Numbered from the stretch's first letter, positions 24,978 through 32,775 are shown. The stretch: DNA of 64,000 nucleotides from Companilactobacillus sp. (GCF_022484265.1 NZ_JAKVLR010000001.1:2108001-2172000); one strand, 5' to 3'. Notes: generated by a model from the sequence alone, not told the origin. Made by a program: numbers and translations.

Positions 24978-25000
24978 TTAATAGTAATTGTTACTATTAA
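24978..25000 (-). promoter_or_regulatory. Putative Zur operator of the metal-uptake operon
   Basis: Perfect inverted repeat TTAATAGTAA-TTG-TTACTATTAA. Its core TAGTAA-N3-TTACTA is identical in layout to the site at 23028-23042. A minus-strand -10 TATACT lies at 25002-25007, so the operator covers the transcription start. Confidence 0.7.
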
Positions 25001-25083
25001 GAGTATACACCGTTTAAACGAAAAGACAACTCTAATGATTTTTACATATTTTGTAATATTACAAAAACAAAATATCGTTTATA

Positions 25084-25116
25084 TTTAAGACTTCTTTAAG
25101 CTACCAAAGCGATTAT
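25084..25116 (+). promoter_or_regulatory. CiaR-type box and promoter of the tiny-peptide operon
   Basis: Perfect direct repeat TTTAAG-N5-TTTAAG (25084-25089, 25095-25100), ten bases, then -10 GATTAT (25111-25116). It precedes peptide A2 and the following peptide genes. Confidence 0.75.
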
Positions 25117-25141
25117 GGAATACATAAAGGAGGTAGCTAAT

Positions 25142-25252
25142 ATGATTATTCTTAATTCAGTAAGAGCAGCTGTTGGCACAGGTATCCGTACCTTTGGTAA
25201 CGACATTAATGCTGTAGGCCAATTCTTTGACCAAGTAACAAGCTTCAGATAA
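25142..25252 (+). CDS. Tiny peptide, family A, copy A2 (36 residues)
   Basis: Starts MIILNSVRAAVGTG and ends VTSFR, with AAAGGAGG before the ATG. It is homologous to A1 but the most diverged of the four: IRTFGNDINAVGQ replaces the IHTAxND segment. The hydrophobic positions of the amphipathic helix are kept. First gene of a run A2-A3-A4-B1-B2 ending at the terminator at 26219. Function unknown. Confidence 0.82.
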   Translation: MIILNSVRAAVGTGIRTFGNDINAVGQFFDQVTSFR

Positions 25253-25269
25253 GGAGCCGAAGAAATTTA

Positions 25270-25307
25270 GTATAAATTGGCAAGAGCTGATCTTGAAAAA
25301 TTTATAC
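25270..25307 (+). other. Strong hairpin between peptide genes A2 and A3
   Basis: GTATAAATT (25270-25278) pairs with AATTTATAC (25299-25307), and the inner CAAGA pairs with TCTTG. There is no T-run, so it is more likely an mRNA processing or stability element than a terminator. Confidence 0.6.
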
Positions 25308-25353
25308 CGCATTTCTGGATGAACGAATACCAAGTCAAGGAGGTGCTTTGAAT

Positions 25354-25476
25354 ATGATTATTCTTAACTCAGTACGTGCCGGTGTAAGCACAGGCATCCA
25401 TACAGCAGCTAATGATGTACAAGCTGTTGGTCAATTGTTTGATAACGTTACACGTTTAAAAATAAAAATCAATTAA
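25354..25476 (+). CDS. Tiny peptide, family A, copy A3 (40 residues, altered C-terminus)
   Basis: Begins MIILNSVRAGVSTGIHTA, with AAGGAGG upstream. Up to NVTR it matches A4 almost exactly, but where A4 has CGTTTC then TAA, A3 reads CGTTTAAAAATA, so the frame runs on and adds LKIKIN in place of the final Phe. This looks like a small deletion at the stop codon. The extra basic residues change the peptide from neutral to positively charged. Confidence 0.82.
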   Translation: MIILNSVRAGVSTGIHTAANDVQAVGQLFDNVTRLKIKIN

Positions 25477-25503
25477 ATTAAAAACTATAAGAGGTAAATA
25501 ACT

Positions 25504-25611
25504 ATGATCATTTTAAACTCATTACGCGCAGGCGTTTCAACAGGTATCCATACAGCAGCTAACGATGTACAAGCTGTTGGTCAATTCTTCGACAACGTTA
25601 CTCGTTTCTAA
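25504..25611 (+). CDS. Tiny peptide, family A, copy A4 (35 residues)
   Basis: Begins MIILNSLRAGVSTGIHTA and ends DNVTRF, with AGAGGT upstream. It is the most regular copy: apolar residues at 4, 7, 11, 15, 18, 22, 25, 29 and 32 form one face of a helix, with Asp, Asn, Gln, Ser and Thr on the other. Net charge is near zero. A family 1 repeat begins six bases after the stop. Function unknown. Confidence 0.83.
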   Translation: MIILNSLRAGVSTGIHTAANDVQAVGQFFDNVTRF

Positions 25612-25616
25612 TAAAA

Positions 25617-25822
25617 ACTAGAGTGCCTAATTAACATGGTCTGAAGTCGGAGCATAAGATAGGCCAATACGGAGGCGGTCCGTAAGACCGGTGCAGTGTT
25701 GGACTAGCTTATGCAGTAGACTTCAATGTTAATTAGCACGTTTCAGAACAGAGTGCCTAATTAATACGAGTGAAGTCGGAGTGATCTACACAGTAGACTT
25801 CAGCAATAATTAGCACGTTTCA
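25617..25822 (+). repeat. Long-hairpin repeat family 1, copy f (diverged; full plus shortened unit)
   Basis: Starts TAGAGTGCCTAATTAAC; CTAATTAACAT pairs with ATGTTAATTAG, TGAAGTC with GACTTCA, and GCATAAG with CTTATGC, with tip GGCCAATACGGAGG, GGTCCGTAAGACC and GTGTTGG. The end is GCACGTTTCAG. A shortened unit (25750-25822) repeats GAGTGCCTAATTA..TAATTAGCACGTTTC, and a third GAGTGCCTAGCACTC follows. The outer arms differ completely from the other copies but still pair. Confidence 0.83.
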
Positions 25823-25914
25823 AACTAGAGTGCCTAGCACTCCACGCATCAATGATCGCGTTCCGCATCAAAGCCACAATTAGAATAAACTGATTTGAAA
25901 GAGGTAACACGATT

Positions 25915-26037
25915 ATGAACAATTTCCCAAATGATTTTCATGATGCAGTTCAAGAAGCTGCACAACCAAAGCCAATGGTACATCCCGCACCATTGAAGCA
26001 TTTTATCGACAAAGTATTGAAACCAATGCCTCGTTAA
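25915..26037 (+). CDS. Tiny peptide, family B, copy B1 (40 residues)
   Basis: Starts MNNFPNDFHDAVQEAAQPKP and ends VLKPMPR, with AGAGGT upstream. It is paralogous to B2 and, more distantly, to the two peptides at 39631 and 39859, sharing the MNNFPN start and a Pro-rich middle. The two halves could be short helices separated by prolines. No signal peptide, Cys or leader motif. It follows the family A genes in the same run. Function unknown. Confidence 0.82.
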   Translation: MNNFPNDFHDAVQEAAQPKPMVHPAPLKHFIDKVLKPMPR

Positions 26038-26086
26038 GATAAATCCCTAAATGTTAATAACTAAATAATAAGTGAGGAAACAAATT

Positions 26087-26209
26087 ATGAACAATTTTCC
26101 AAATGATTTTCATGACGCAGTCCAAAAAGCTGCAGAACCAAAGCCATTAGGCCAACCAGAACCATTAAAACCTTTTATCGATAAAGCATTGAAACCAATG
26201 CCTCGTTAG
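26087..26209 (+). CDS. Tiny peptide, family B, copy B2 (40 residues)
   Basis: Starts MNNFPNDFHDAVQKAAEPKP and ends ALKPMPR; GAGGAAAC upstream. It is the same length as B1 with about ten substitutions, several of them conservative, which indicates selection on a peptide rather than chance. Last gene of the run, followed by a UUCG-loop terminator. Confidence 0.82.
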   Translation: MNNFPNDFHDAVQKAAEPKPLGQPEPLKPFIDKALKPMPR

Positions 26210-26218
26210 GAATTAGGA

Positions 26219-26245
26219 AGAGTAACTTCGGTTACTCTTTTTTTA
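26219..26245 (+). terminator. Intrinsic terminator of the tiny-peptide operon
   Basis: GAGTAAC-TTCG-GTTACTC followed by a seven-T run, a stable tetraloop hairpin. Confidence 0.9.
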
Positions 26246-26734
26246 TGCAAAAAACAGCTTATTAATTGACAATTATTTTACCGTTATATAACGTATAGTG
26301 TGTGCCATGAATAGACTTCACAAAGTACCGTATCAATTGTTAAATAAAATGTGTATCAAATTTCAAATAAAATAACGCTCTTTAGACTAGATCCGCTGTA
26401 TTTTGAAAACCGTTTTGGTTTATTTTTTGCTTGTTCCATTTATAATTAAATTGTGAGATTGGTTATCAATAACCAAAATGAATACCATTTATGAAATTAT
26501 ATAATACAAAATTTAGTCTACAGATGATTGATAAATTGATGATTATTCATCAATCTTTACTCCAAAATAATTGATTTTATTGCCTATTAGGTCAAATTTA
26601 CGTTTAACACATCTTATGTGACGTATTTCTGCGTAAGCTATTGAGGTAATGATTTTTGGATAATACAATTTAATAGTCAAGTTTATATTTGGAAAAATAA
26701 GTTCGCAAAAATTTAATAAAGCGGAGTGATGAGA
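26246..26734. other. AT-rich intergenic region without recognised genes
   Basis: About 490 bp, very AT-rich. A short AAACC / GGTTT hairpin with a T-run lies at 26407-26428, and ATTGATG / CATCAAT segments near 26535-26552 can pair. No convincing open frame, repeat of families 1 or 2, or RNA gene was recognised. Confidence 0.5.
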
Positions 26735-26950
26735 TTGTTGACGAATTCTGGGTTAGTTTCATACCTTGTTGTTCATAAAATCAGACAAAAAGCTATTGCG
26801 GATGCATTAAACGTTTCCATTTCGACTGTGTACCGTAAAATTAAGGGGTTAGGTTTTACGCAACAGGAAGTGTTTCTATTGAATCAGAAATTAGACATAC
26901 CTGTACATACGTTCTACGATGAGATAATTGAGTTAAGTGAACACGAGTAA
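26735..26950 (+). CDS. Small helix-turn-helix protein (Cro/C1-like)
   Basis: About 71 residues. VHKIRQKAIADALNVSISTVYRKIKGLGF (from about residue 11) is a helix-turn-helix with the usual A-x3-N-V-S-x3-V-Y spacing, followed by TQQEVFLLNQKLDIPVHTF as in XRE-type repressors. TTG 26735 is eight bases after GGAG and is preferred; ATG 26729 is only two bases from it. It stands alone after an AT-rich region and next to the tiny-peptide cluster; a control role there is possible but not shown. Confidence 0.7.
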   Translation: MLTNSGLVSYLVVHKIRQKAIADALNVSISTVYRKIKGLGFTQQEVFLLNQKLDIPVHTFYDEIIELSEHE

Positions 26951-27052
26951 ATAACTATTGGTTCAATATAAATACGACTACTGGTATGCGGACTAAATGG
27001 AGGACAACTAGTCCTCGGTATTTAACGTAATTGGCAGTTGCTACTTGTATTG

Positions 27053-27092
27053 TAAAAAAAGAGATCAACCATTTCGAGTTGATCTCTTTTTT
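27053..27092. terminator. Bidirectional terminator between the HTH gene and proA
   Basis: AAAAAAAGAGATCAAC and GTTGATCTCTTTTTTT form a long palindrome with A- and T-runs on its two flanks. Confidence 0.9.
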
Positions 27093-27098
27093 TGACTT

Positions 27099-28346
27099 CT
27101 ATTCTCTTATTTGACCATTTCCGTTTACTAAATACTTGGTTGTGGTTAGTTCGTTAGCACCCATTGGTCCTCTAGCGTGGAGCTTTTGAGTACTGATCCC
27201 AATTTCAGCTCCAAATCCGAATTTGTTGCCATCGGTGAAACGAGTTGAAGCATTGACGTAAACAACGGCGGCATCAATTTGCTTCTGGAATTGACGACTA
27301 TTTTGATAGTTATCGGTAATGATAGCTTCACTATGTTGCGTATTGTATTTATTAATGTGCTTAATGGCACTATCAAGGTCTGAGACGACTTTTATTGCAA
27401 TAATATAGTCATTATACTCAGTTGACCAATCTTCTTCTGTGGCGGGTATAACGTTGTCTATGAGATCTTGTGTTTCTTGATCGCCACGGATTTCAACATT
27501 ATGTTTCCGCAATTCTTTAACTAAGGTTGGTAAGAATGTTGCTGCAACGCTTTGATGAACGATAACTTTTTCAGCTGCGTTGCAGACAGAAGGACGTTGG
27601 ACTTTAGCATTGATGATGATCTTGAGTGCCTTATCCAGGTCAGCAAATTCATCAACGTAGATGTGGCAGTTACCGGCACCGGTCTCAATGATTGGGACCT
27701 TAGCTTTGTTGACGACCATTTTAATGAATCGTCCACTTCCACGTGGAATCAAAACGTCTAAGTATTCGCTTAACTCCATCATCTCTTGGGCAACTTCGTG
27801 ACTAGTGTCATGAACTAATTGAACGGCATTTTCGTCTAGTCCGGATTCCCGTAGTGATGCTCGTAAAGTATCTGATAGGGCAATGTTGGAATTAATAGCT
27901 TCTTTACCACCTCGTAAAAAAGCTGCGTTTCCGGATTTAAAACATAATCCCGCTGCATCAACTGTCACGTTAGGGCGAGCTTCAAAGATTATTCCAATCA
28001 CACCTAGGGGAACTCGTTCTTGAACGATGTCTAAACCATCTTCAGTCGTCCAGCCTCGATCGATTTTGCCAATAGGATCTTCTAGATCAGCAATTTCGCG
28101 TAGGCCATCTGCCATCCCTTTGATACGGTCGTCATCAAGCAATAATCTATCTTGCATTGCTTGAGTCATATCGTTTGCTTTGGCATTGGCTAAGTCCTTA
28201 GCGTTCGCAGCCAAGATCGCTGCAGAATTTTTTTCAAGGTCGTCTGCCATTTTAACTAAGGCTTTATTTTTTTGTAAAGTACCCAGTTGTCCGAGTCCGA
28301 ACTCAGCCTTTTGAGCGGCTTTACCCATTTGATTTAAATCAGTCAT
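27099..28346 (-). CDS. proA: Gamma-glutamyl phosphate reductase (ProA)
   Basis: A 415-residue aldehyde-dehydrogenase-fold enzyme that reduces gamma-glutamyl phosphate to glutamate semialdehyde with NADPH, the second step of proline synthesis. The active-site Cys is in QRPSVCNAAEKV (about residue 250), and the C-terminal GPMGANELTTTK is the family signature. It lies 12 bp after proB in the operon phosphatase-proB-proA. Confidence 0.96.
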   Translation of the reverse strand: MTDLNQMGKAAQKAEFGLGQLGTLQKNKALVKMADDLEKNSAAILAANAKDLANAKANDMTQAMQDRLLLDDDRIKGMADGLREIADLEDPIGKIDRGWTTEDGLDIVQERVPLGVIGIIFEARPNVTVDAAGLCFKSGNAAFLRGGKEAINSNIALSDTLRASLRESGLDENAVQLVHDTSHEVAQEMMELSEYLDVLIPRGSGRFIKMVVNKAKVPIIETGAGNCHIYVDEFADLDKALKIIINAKVQRPSVCNAAEKVIVHQSVAATFLPTLVKELRKHNVEIRGDQETQDLIDNVIPATEEDWSTEYNDYIIAIKVVSDLDSAIKHINKYNTQHSEAIITDNYQNSRQFQKQIDAAVVYVNASTRFTDGNKFGFGAEIGISTQKLHARGPMGANELTTTKYLVNGNGQIRE

Positions 28347-28358
28347 AACAGTTCCTCC

Positions 28359-29165
28359 TTAATTAGTTTCAGAGAAAAGCGTCCCGACGTTATCGCCTGC
28401 CAGGATATTTAAGACGATGTCAGGTTCTTTACCATCTGCCAAGATCATTTGTTGATGATGCTTCAAGATCAACTTAGCAGCTTTTAATTTTGTAGTCATA
28501 CCGCCAGTTCCGTACTTACTGCCATGTCCGCCAGCAGCGCCAATGATCTCTTCGTTGATAGCGTGGACAGTGTCGTATTTGACCGTGGATTCTTTTTTTG
28601 GATTGCCATTATAAAATCCGTCGATATCAGACAGCATGATCAAAAGATCAGCGTTGATTAAGTTAGCGACGATGGCTGACAATTGGTCGTTATCGCCAAA
28701 TTTAGTATGGTGGTCCATTTCTGAGACAGTTATTGAATCATTTTCGTTAATGATCGGAATTGCGTTTGGAATTTCTAACAATTCCTGAAAGGTGTTCATC
28801 ACATTCGTGTGACTTTCAGGGTAGTCAGTAATGTCTCGAGTTAGCAACATTTGTGCGGCTACCATATCGTTTTTGTGGAGTGCTTGATTGTACAATTGGA
28901 TCAGTTCAGTTTGACCAACAGACGAAACAGCCTGTTGCTTTGAAATTTTAAATGGTCGTTCTTTGAGTCCTAAAACTCCCATACCGACGCCGATGGCACC
29001 AGATGAAACTAAAACTACTTCTTTGCCGGCTTTTTTCAAGCTACTTAAGACGTAAGCTAGTCGTTCGATGACGTGCATATTAGGTTGACTATTGTTGTGG
29101 ATCAAGGTGCTGGTTCCAATTTTGATTACGATTCGATCTGCGTGAATTTCTCGTTTGTTTTGCAT
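28359..29165 (-). CDS. proB: Glutamate 5-kinase (ProB), short form without PUA domain
   Basis: A 268-residue amino-acid kinase that phosphorylates glutamate at the gamma position, the first and feedback-controlled step of proline synthesis. KIGTSTLI (about residue 15), SSGAIGVGM (about 55), NENDSITV (about 140) and GTGGMTTKLKAA (about 219) are the kinase motifs. It ends before the C-terminal PUA domain of the E. coli type enzyme, as is usual in lactobacilli. Confidence 0.96.
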   Translation of the reverse strand: MQNKREIHADRIVIKIGTSTLIHNNSQPNMHVIERLAYVLSSLKKAGKEVVLVSSGAIGVGMGVLGLKERPFKISKQQAVSSVGQTELIQLYNQALHKNDMVAAQMLLTRDITDYPESHTNVMNTFQELLEIPNAIPIINENDSITVSEMDHHTKFGDNDQLSAIVANLINADLLIMLSDIDGFYNGNPKKESTVKYDTVHAINEEIIGAAGGHGSKYGTGGMTTKLKAAKLILKHHQQMILADGKEPDIVLNILAGDNVGTLFSETN

Positions 29166-29181
29166 GATTTAATGTCCTTAT

Positions 29182-29796
29182 TTAAAAAAATTGATTGTAG
29201 TATTCCAAATAAGTTTCATCTTCATTTAAGGAAACAAGTTTGGTAACACTAGTGTTTCTTGGTTCAGGAAGGCTCATTAAATCACTGGGTCGAAGGACGT
29301 CTAGGGCAAAGGCTTTAACTGTAAAACCGTGTGTGACAACGATGATTTTTTCAGAAGGATATTTCTTAGTCATTTCGATCCGAAAATCTCGTGCTCGGTC
29401 GATCACATCTTCAAACCTTTCACCCTCAGTGGCGTATTTGACATAGGTTGGCAAAACATCGTTTAGATAGTCGTTAAAAACGTCAGGATAATCTTCACGT
29501 AGTTCGGAGTTTTTCTTGCCGTCCCACTGACCGTAAGAAATTTCTAACAACCTATCATCATAGGTGATCGGGAGATGATGTTGGGCATTTAGCGTTGCGG
29601 CAGTTTTGCGAGTCCGGTCAAGCGGGCTGCAAATGATCCTGTCAGCGAAACTTATATCAAAATTATCAGCTAAGTTTTGGGCTTGTTGTTGTCCGACATC
29701 GTTCAAGTGGGTAATGTCCGTGTTGATCACGCCTTGCTTGAGTCCTAGGGCATTTGCACTTGTTTGGCCATGTCTGATCAAATAAAATTCAGTCAT
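29182..29796 (-). CDS. Histidine phosphatase family protein (phosphoglycerate-mutase-like)
   Basis: A 204-residue phosphatase with the RHGQTSAN motif at residues 8-15, holding the phospho-accepting His, and the second His in VVTHGFT (about 154). The Glu-containing EISYGQWDG segment is also typical. The family removes phosphate from small metabolites; the substrate is unknown. It is first in the operon with proB and proA, 16 bp upstream of proB, which may point to a role linked to proline or general phosphate-ester removal. Confidence 0.88.
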   Translation of the reverse strand: MTEFYLIRHGQTSANALGLKQGVINTDITHLNDVGQQQAQNLADNFDISFADRIICSPLDRTRKTAATLNAQHHLPITYDDRLLEISYGQWDGKKNSELREDYPDVFNDYLNDVLPTYVKYATEGERFEDVIDRARDFRIEMTKKYPSEKIIVVTHGFTVKAFALDVLRPSDLMSLPEPRNTSVTKLVSLNEDETYLEYYNQFF

Positions 29797-29916
29797 GTAT
29801 TCTCCTTCTTCCTCTATGTATTAACTTAATTATGCACTGAATATGATTGTATAGCTAGTTGACAATTTAATTTCTAATTGTTACAGTGATTTTAAGTTAA
29901 TTGGAGGTTTTTTAAT

Positions 29917-29979
29917 ATGTTTAATAAAAACAATTTTAGCCTAACAGTGTCCTCCTTGTCTACACGTATATACATGTAG
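29917..29979 (+). CDS. Putative serine-rich leader peptide of serC-serA (20 residues)
   Basis: Starts with ATG 29917 behind TTGGAGG (29900-29906) and reads MFNKNNFSLTVSSLSTRIYM before a TAG. Four of eight residues from position 8 to 15 are serine (codons AGC, TCC, TCC, TCT). It is followed by alternative hairpins, an intrinsic terminator and then the serine biosynthesis genes. The design is that of a ribosome-mediated attenuator sensing charged tRNA-Ser. The peptide itself probably has no other role. Confidence 0.7.
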   Translation: MFNKNNFSLTVSSLSTRIYM

Positions 29980-29997
29980 GCTTATTAACGTAGCGTT

Positions 29998-30087
29998 AAA
30001 CCTCATGTATGATGGACAATCTTATCTGTGAGGTTTCTAATAATTGACTAGTCGTCCTCACAGAATCTGTCTGTGAGGATTTTTTTA
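29998..30087 (+). promoter_or_regulatory. Attenuator of serC-serA: competing hairpins and terminator
   Basis: Four segments can pair in exclusive ways: AAACCTCA (29998-30005) with TGAGGTTT (30029-30036); CTGTGAGG (30026-30033) with CCTCACAG (30056-30063), an antiterminator; and CCTCACAG with CTGTGAGG (30071-30078) plus a seven-T run, the terminator. Segments 2 and 4 share the same CTGTGAGG. No T-box sequence (AGGGTGGNACCGCG) is present. The first segment lies about 40 nt beyond the last Ser codon, farther than in classical trp or his leaders, so the coupling detail is open. Confidence 0.72.
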
Positions 30088-30142
30088 TCTCGACATCGCT
30101 GATTGTCGTTGGTTGATGTCAAAAAAAATAGGGAGTGGAATG

Positions 30143-31228
30143 ATGACAATTTATAATTTTTCAGCTGGTCCAGCAACTATGCCAGATCCAGTCATAGTAC
30201 AAATCAAAGCAGATTTACCTTCATATAAAAATTCTGGAATGAGTGTAATGGAGATCTCCCATCGTTCTGCGCTTTTTGACGATATTATCAATCAAGCACA
30301 ACAAGACCTCCGTGACTTGCTGCAAATTCCAGACAATTACAGCGTGCTGTTTTTTCAAGGTGGAGGGACTTTGCAGTTCACCGCAGCACCATTAAATTTA
30401 GCAACCAAATATCATCGCATCGGATTGCTCGACAGTGGCCACTGGGCTGATCGTGCGGGTGATGAAGCTAGTCGAGTTAATGTCAAAGTCGACGTTTTAG
30501 CTTCTACTAAAGATGATAAGTACACGCACTTGCCAGAAATGCCGGACTTAAAACAAAATACTTACGACTACGTACACATTTGTACTAATAACACGATTGA
30601 AGGAACAGCCTATACGAAGCTTCCTGATACTGGAGACACAGAATTAGTCGGCGACATGTCGTCAAACTTCATGGGTCAACAATATAACGTTAAAGACTTC
30701 GGTGCTATTATGGCTGGAGCTCAGAAGAACCTTGGCATTGCCGGATTGACCATCGTGATCGTCAGAAATGACTTGATCGGCAAAGCTCAAAATTTACCAA
30801 GTATGTTAGATTACGAGCTTTTTGCTAAAAAGAATTCGATGTTCAATACGCCACCAGTTTTCGCCATCTATGCCGCTGGTCTAGTTTTGAAATGGCTCAA
30901 AGAACAAGGCGGAGTTGCAGAAATGGAAAGACGCAACCGGAAAAAATCAAACTTGCTGTACGACTTTTTAGATGAGTCGAAGATGTTTACGGCTCCAGTT
31001 GTCAAAGCTGACCGTTCGCTGGTCAACGTACCGTTCGTGACTGGCAATAAAGATCTTGACGCAAAACTGATCAGTGAAGCAACTGAACAAGGCTTGCTCA
31101 ATATTAAAGGTCATCGTTCTGTTGGTGGCATGCGTGCCAGTTTATACAATGCAATGCCTTATGAGGGCGTTGAAAAATTAGTCGACTTTTTAAATAACTT
31201 TGAGAAAAATAATGGGGGAGTTCAATAA
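30143..31228 (+). CDS. serC: Phosphoserine aminotransferase (SerC)
   Basis: A 361-residue PLP enzyme converting 3-phosphohydroxypyruvate and glutamate to phosphoserine and 2-oxoglutarate. It starts TIYNFSAGPATMP as family members do; the PLP lysine is in GAQKNLG (about residue 195) and the phosphate-binding SHRS near 37. GGGAG seven bases upstream favours ATG 30143 (ATG 30140 directly precedes it). The last base pair of its stop overlaps the serA ATG. Confidence 0.96.
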   Translation: MTIYNFSAGPATMPDPVIVQIKADLPSYKNSGMSVMEISHRSALFDDIINQAQQDLRDLLQIPDNYSVLFFQGGGTLQFTAAPLNLATKYHRIGLLDSGHWADRAGDEASRVNVKVDVLASTKDDKYTHLPEMPDLKQNTYDYVHICTNNTIEGTAYTKLPDTGDTELVGDMSSNFMGQQYNVKDFGAIMAGAQKNLGIAGLTIVIVRNDLIGKAQNLPSMLDYELFAKKNSMFNTPPVFAIYAAGLVLKWLKEQGGVAEMERRNRKKSNLLYDFLDESKMFTAPVVKADRSLVNVPFVTGNKDLDAKLISEATEQGLLNIKGHRSVGGMRASLYNAMPYEGVEKLVDFLNNFEKNNGGVQ

Positions 31229-32397
31229 TGTTTCAAGTAAAAACTTTTAATGCAATTGCAAAAACTGGTTTGGAAACTTTTGACGATAATTTTAAGATCA
31301 ACCAAAGCGAGGACCCAGATGCTTATTTGATCCGTTCGGTCAATTTGCTAGCAGCCGAATTTCCAGAAAGCTTGAAGACAATCGTCCGCTGTGGCGTGGG
31401 CTACAACAACGTACCGCTAAAACGTGCCACTGAAAAAGGTATCGCTGTCTTTAATACTCCAGGAAGCAACGCAAATGCGGTCAAGGAATTGATCATCGCA
31501 TTGATGATTGCGACTGCTAGAAACCTTTTTGCAGCGAATGCTTATTCAAATCAACATACTGAGGCGGATATTTCACAACGTACTGAAAAAGATAAGACGA
31601 AGTTTAACGGAACTGAATTGGCGGGCAAGAGATTGGCTGTTATCGGCTTAGGAAACGTTGGCTCACGTGTTGCTAATGCTGCTTTGGCATTAGGGATGAA
31701 GGTTGTCGGTTACGATCCATACTTGTCAGCTAATGCTGCTTGGAGAATCGACAACAAGGTCAAGCGTGCTGGCTCGATTCGTCGTGCGGTTAAAAATGCC
31801 GACTTCGTGACGATCCACGTGCCAAAGAACGATGAGACGGTTGGCTTGTTTAGTACGACTGAGATCACTGCGATGAAGGATAAGGCAGTCTTGTTCAACT
31901 ATTCAAGAATTGGAATTGCAGACAATAAGGCTGTGGTCGAAGCGGTCAAATCTGGAAAAATTGCTCATTATTGTACTGATTTTGGTGAGCCTGTAATTGC
32001 TGACCAACCTAACGTTACGATCACGCCTCATATTGGTGGTTCAACTTTGGAAGCTGAATCAAATGGGGCTGTGCAAGGCGCTAATACTGTGATGAATTAT
32101 TTGAAGTCAGGGGATACTAAAAATTCGGTCAACTTGCCTAATATGACGGTGCCGTTTGAAGCTCCTTATCGTGTGACAGTAATTCATCAAAACGTGCCTA
32201 ATATGGTTGGACAAATTGCTACGGCGATGGCTGAACGTGATATCAATATTGAAAATATGGCCAATGCTGCTAAGGAAAAAACTGCTTATACAGTTGTGGA
32301 TGTTAATTCTATCGATGGTGATGAGGGGCGTGATTTGGTGGAGGCACTGAACGCTATTAAAGAAGTCTATCGTGTTAGGATTATTGAACATCAATAA
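31228..32397 (+). CDS. serA: D-3-phosphoglycerate dehydrogenase (SerA) with ACT domain
   Basis: A 389-residue NAD-dependent dehydrogenase catalysing the first step of serine synthesis. The Rossmann motif GLGNVGS (about residue 145) and TPHIGGST with the catalytic His (about 268) are clear; the C-terminal 75 residues form an ACT domain (YRVTVIHQNVPNMVGQIATA) that binds serine in feedback inhibition. It overlaps serC by one base, so the two are translationally coupled. No serB is adjacent; phosphoserine phosphatase must be encoded elsewhere. Confidence 0.95.
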   Translation: MFQVKTFNAIAKTGLETFDDNFKINQSEDPDAYLIRSVNLLAAEFPESLKTIVRCGVGYNNVPLKRATEKGIAVFNTPGSNANAVKELIIALMIATARNLFAANAYSNQHTEADISQRTEKDKTKFNGTELAGKRLAVIGLGNVGSRVANAALALGMKVVGYDPYLSANAAWRIDNKVKRAGSIRRAVKNADFVTIHVPKNDETVGLFSTTEITAMKDKAVLFNYSRIGIADNKAVVEAVKSGKIAHYCTDFGEPVIADQPNVTITPHIGGSTLEAESNGAVQGANTVMNYLKSGDTKNSVNLPNMTVPFEAPYRVTVIHQNVPNMVGQIATAMAERDINIENMANAAKEKTAYTVVDVNSIDGDEGRDLVEALNAIKEVYRVRIIEHQ

Positions 32398-32450
32398 GAA
32401 AGTGCAAGTTTAAGTTCAAGTTCATAAGACCTTTGCTGGTGCTGGAGACC

Positions 32451-32619
32451 GACTCCGGACGAAAATCGCTTTCGGGGATCCGTGACATGCTGGGCACAAC
32501 TTTAAGCCAAGTGTCACTGCGTGACGGCTTGTCTTAAAGCTTGGCCTCATCCTAAGCAATAAATTGCTAAGGATGATTTCAGCATTTGGTCCCCACGCGA
32601 TTTCCGTCCTCCGTCTAGG
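32451..32619. repeat. Long-hairpin intergenic repeat family 2, copy a
   Basis: Outer arms GACTCCGGACGAAAATCG and CGATTTCCGTCCTCCGTC pair imperfectly. Inside, CTTTAAGCCAAG pairs with CTTGtcttAAAG-type segments and CCTAAGCAAT with ATTGCTAAGG. It has the same outline as copies at 53421, 53758, 57353 and 57811. Confidence 0.75.
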
Positions 32620-32680
32620 TTAGTGGTTCCTATATAATAAACAGCTGGATTTTTTCTATTGAAGTTTAGTGTCATTTTCG

Positions 32681-32775
32681 TTCAAAGGATAAGTATGCTG
32701 TTTATGCGCATTACTTTTATGAGTTCAAAGGAAAAGTATGCAGTGTTTGCGCTCCACTTTTGTGAGTTCAAAAGC
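32681..32775. repeat. Imperfect 43-bp tandem repeat
   Basis: Two 43-bp units starting TTCAAAGGA (32681 and 32724) and the start of a third (32767). Each unit holds an inverted repeat ending ACTTTT-TGAG. It lies in the 540-bp gap between serA and the next gene; no coding frame is preserved. Confidence 0.7.

Noticed and set aside
29881..30142. T-box riboswitch upstream of serC
   Set aside because: No T-box core (AGGGTGGNACCGCG-like) or Stem I; the Ser-rich leader peptide explains the region better.
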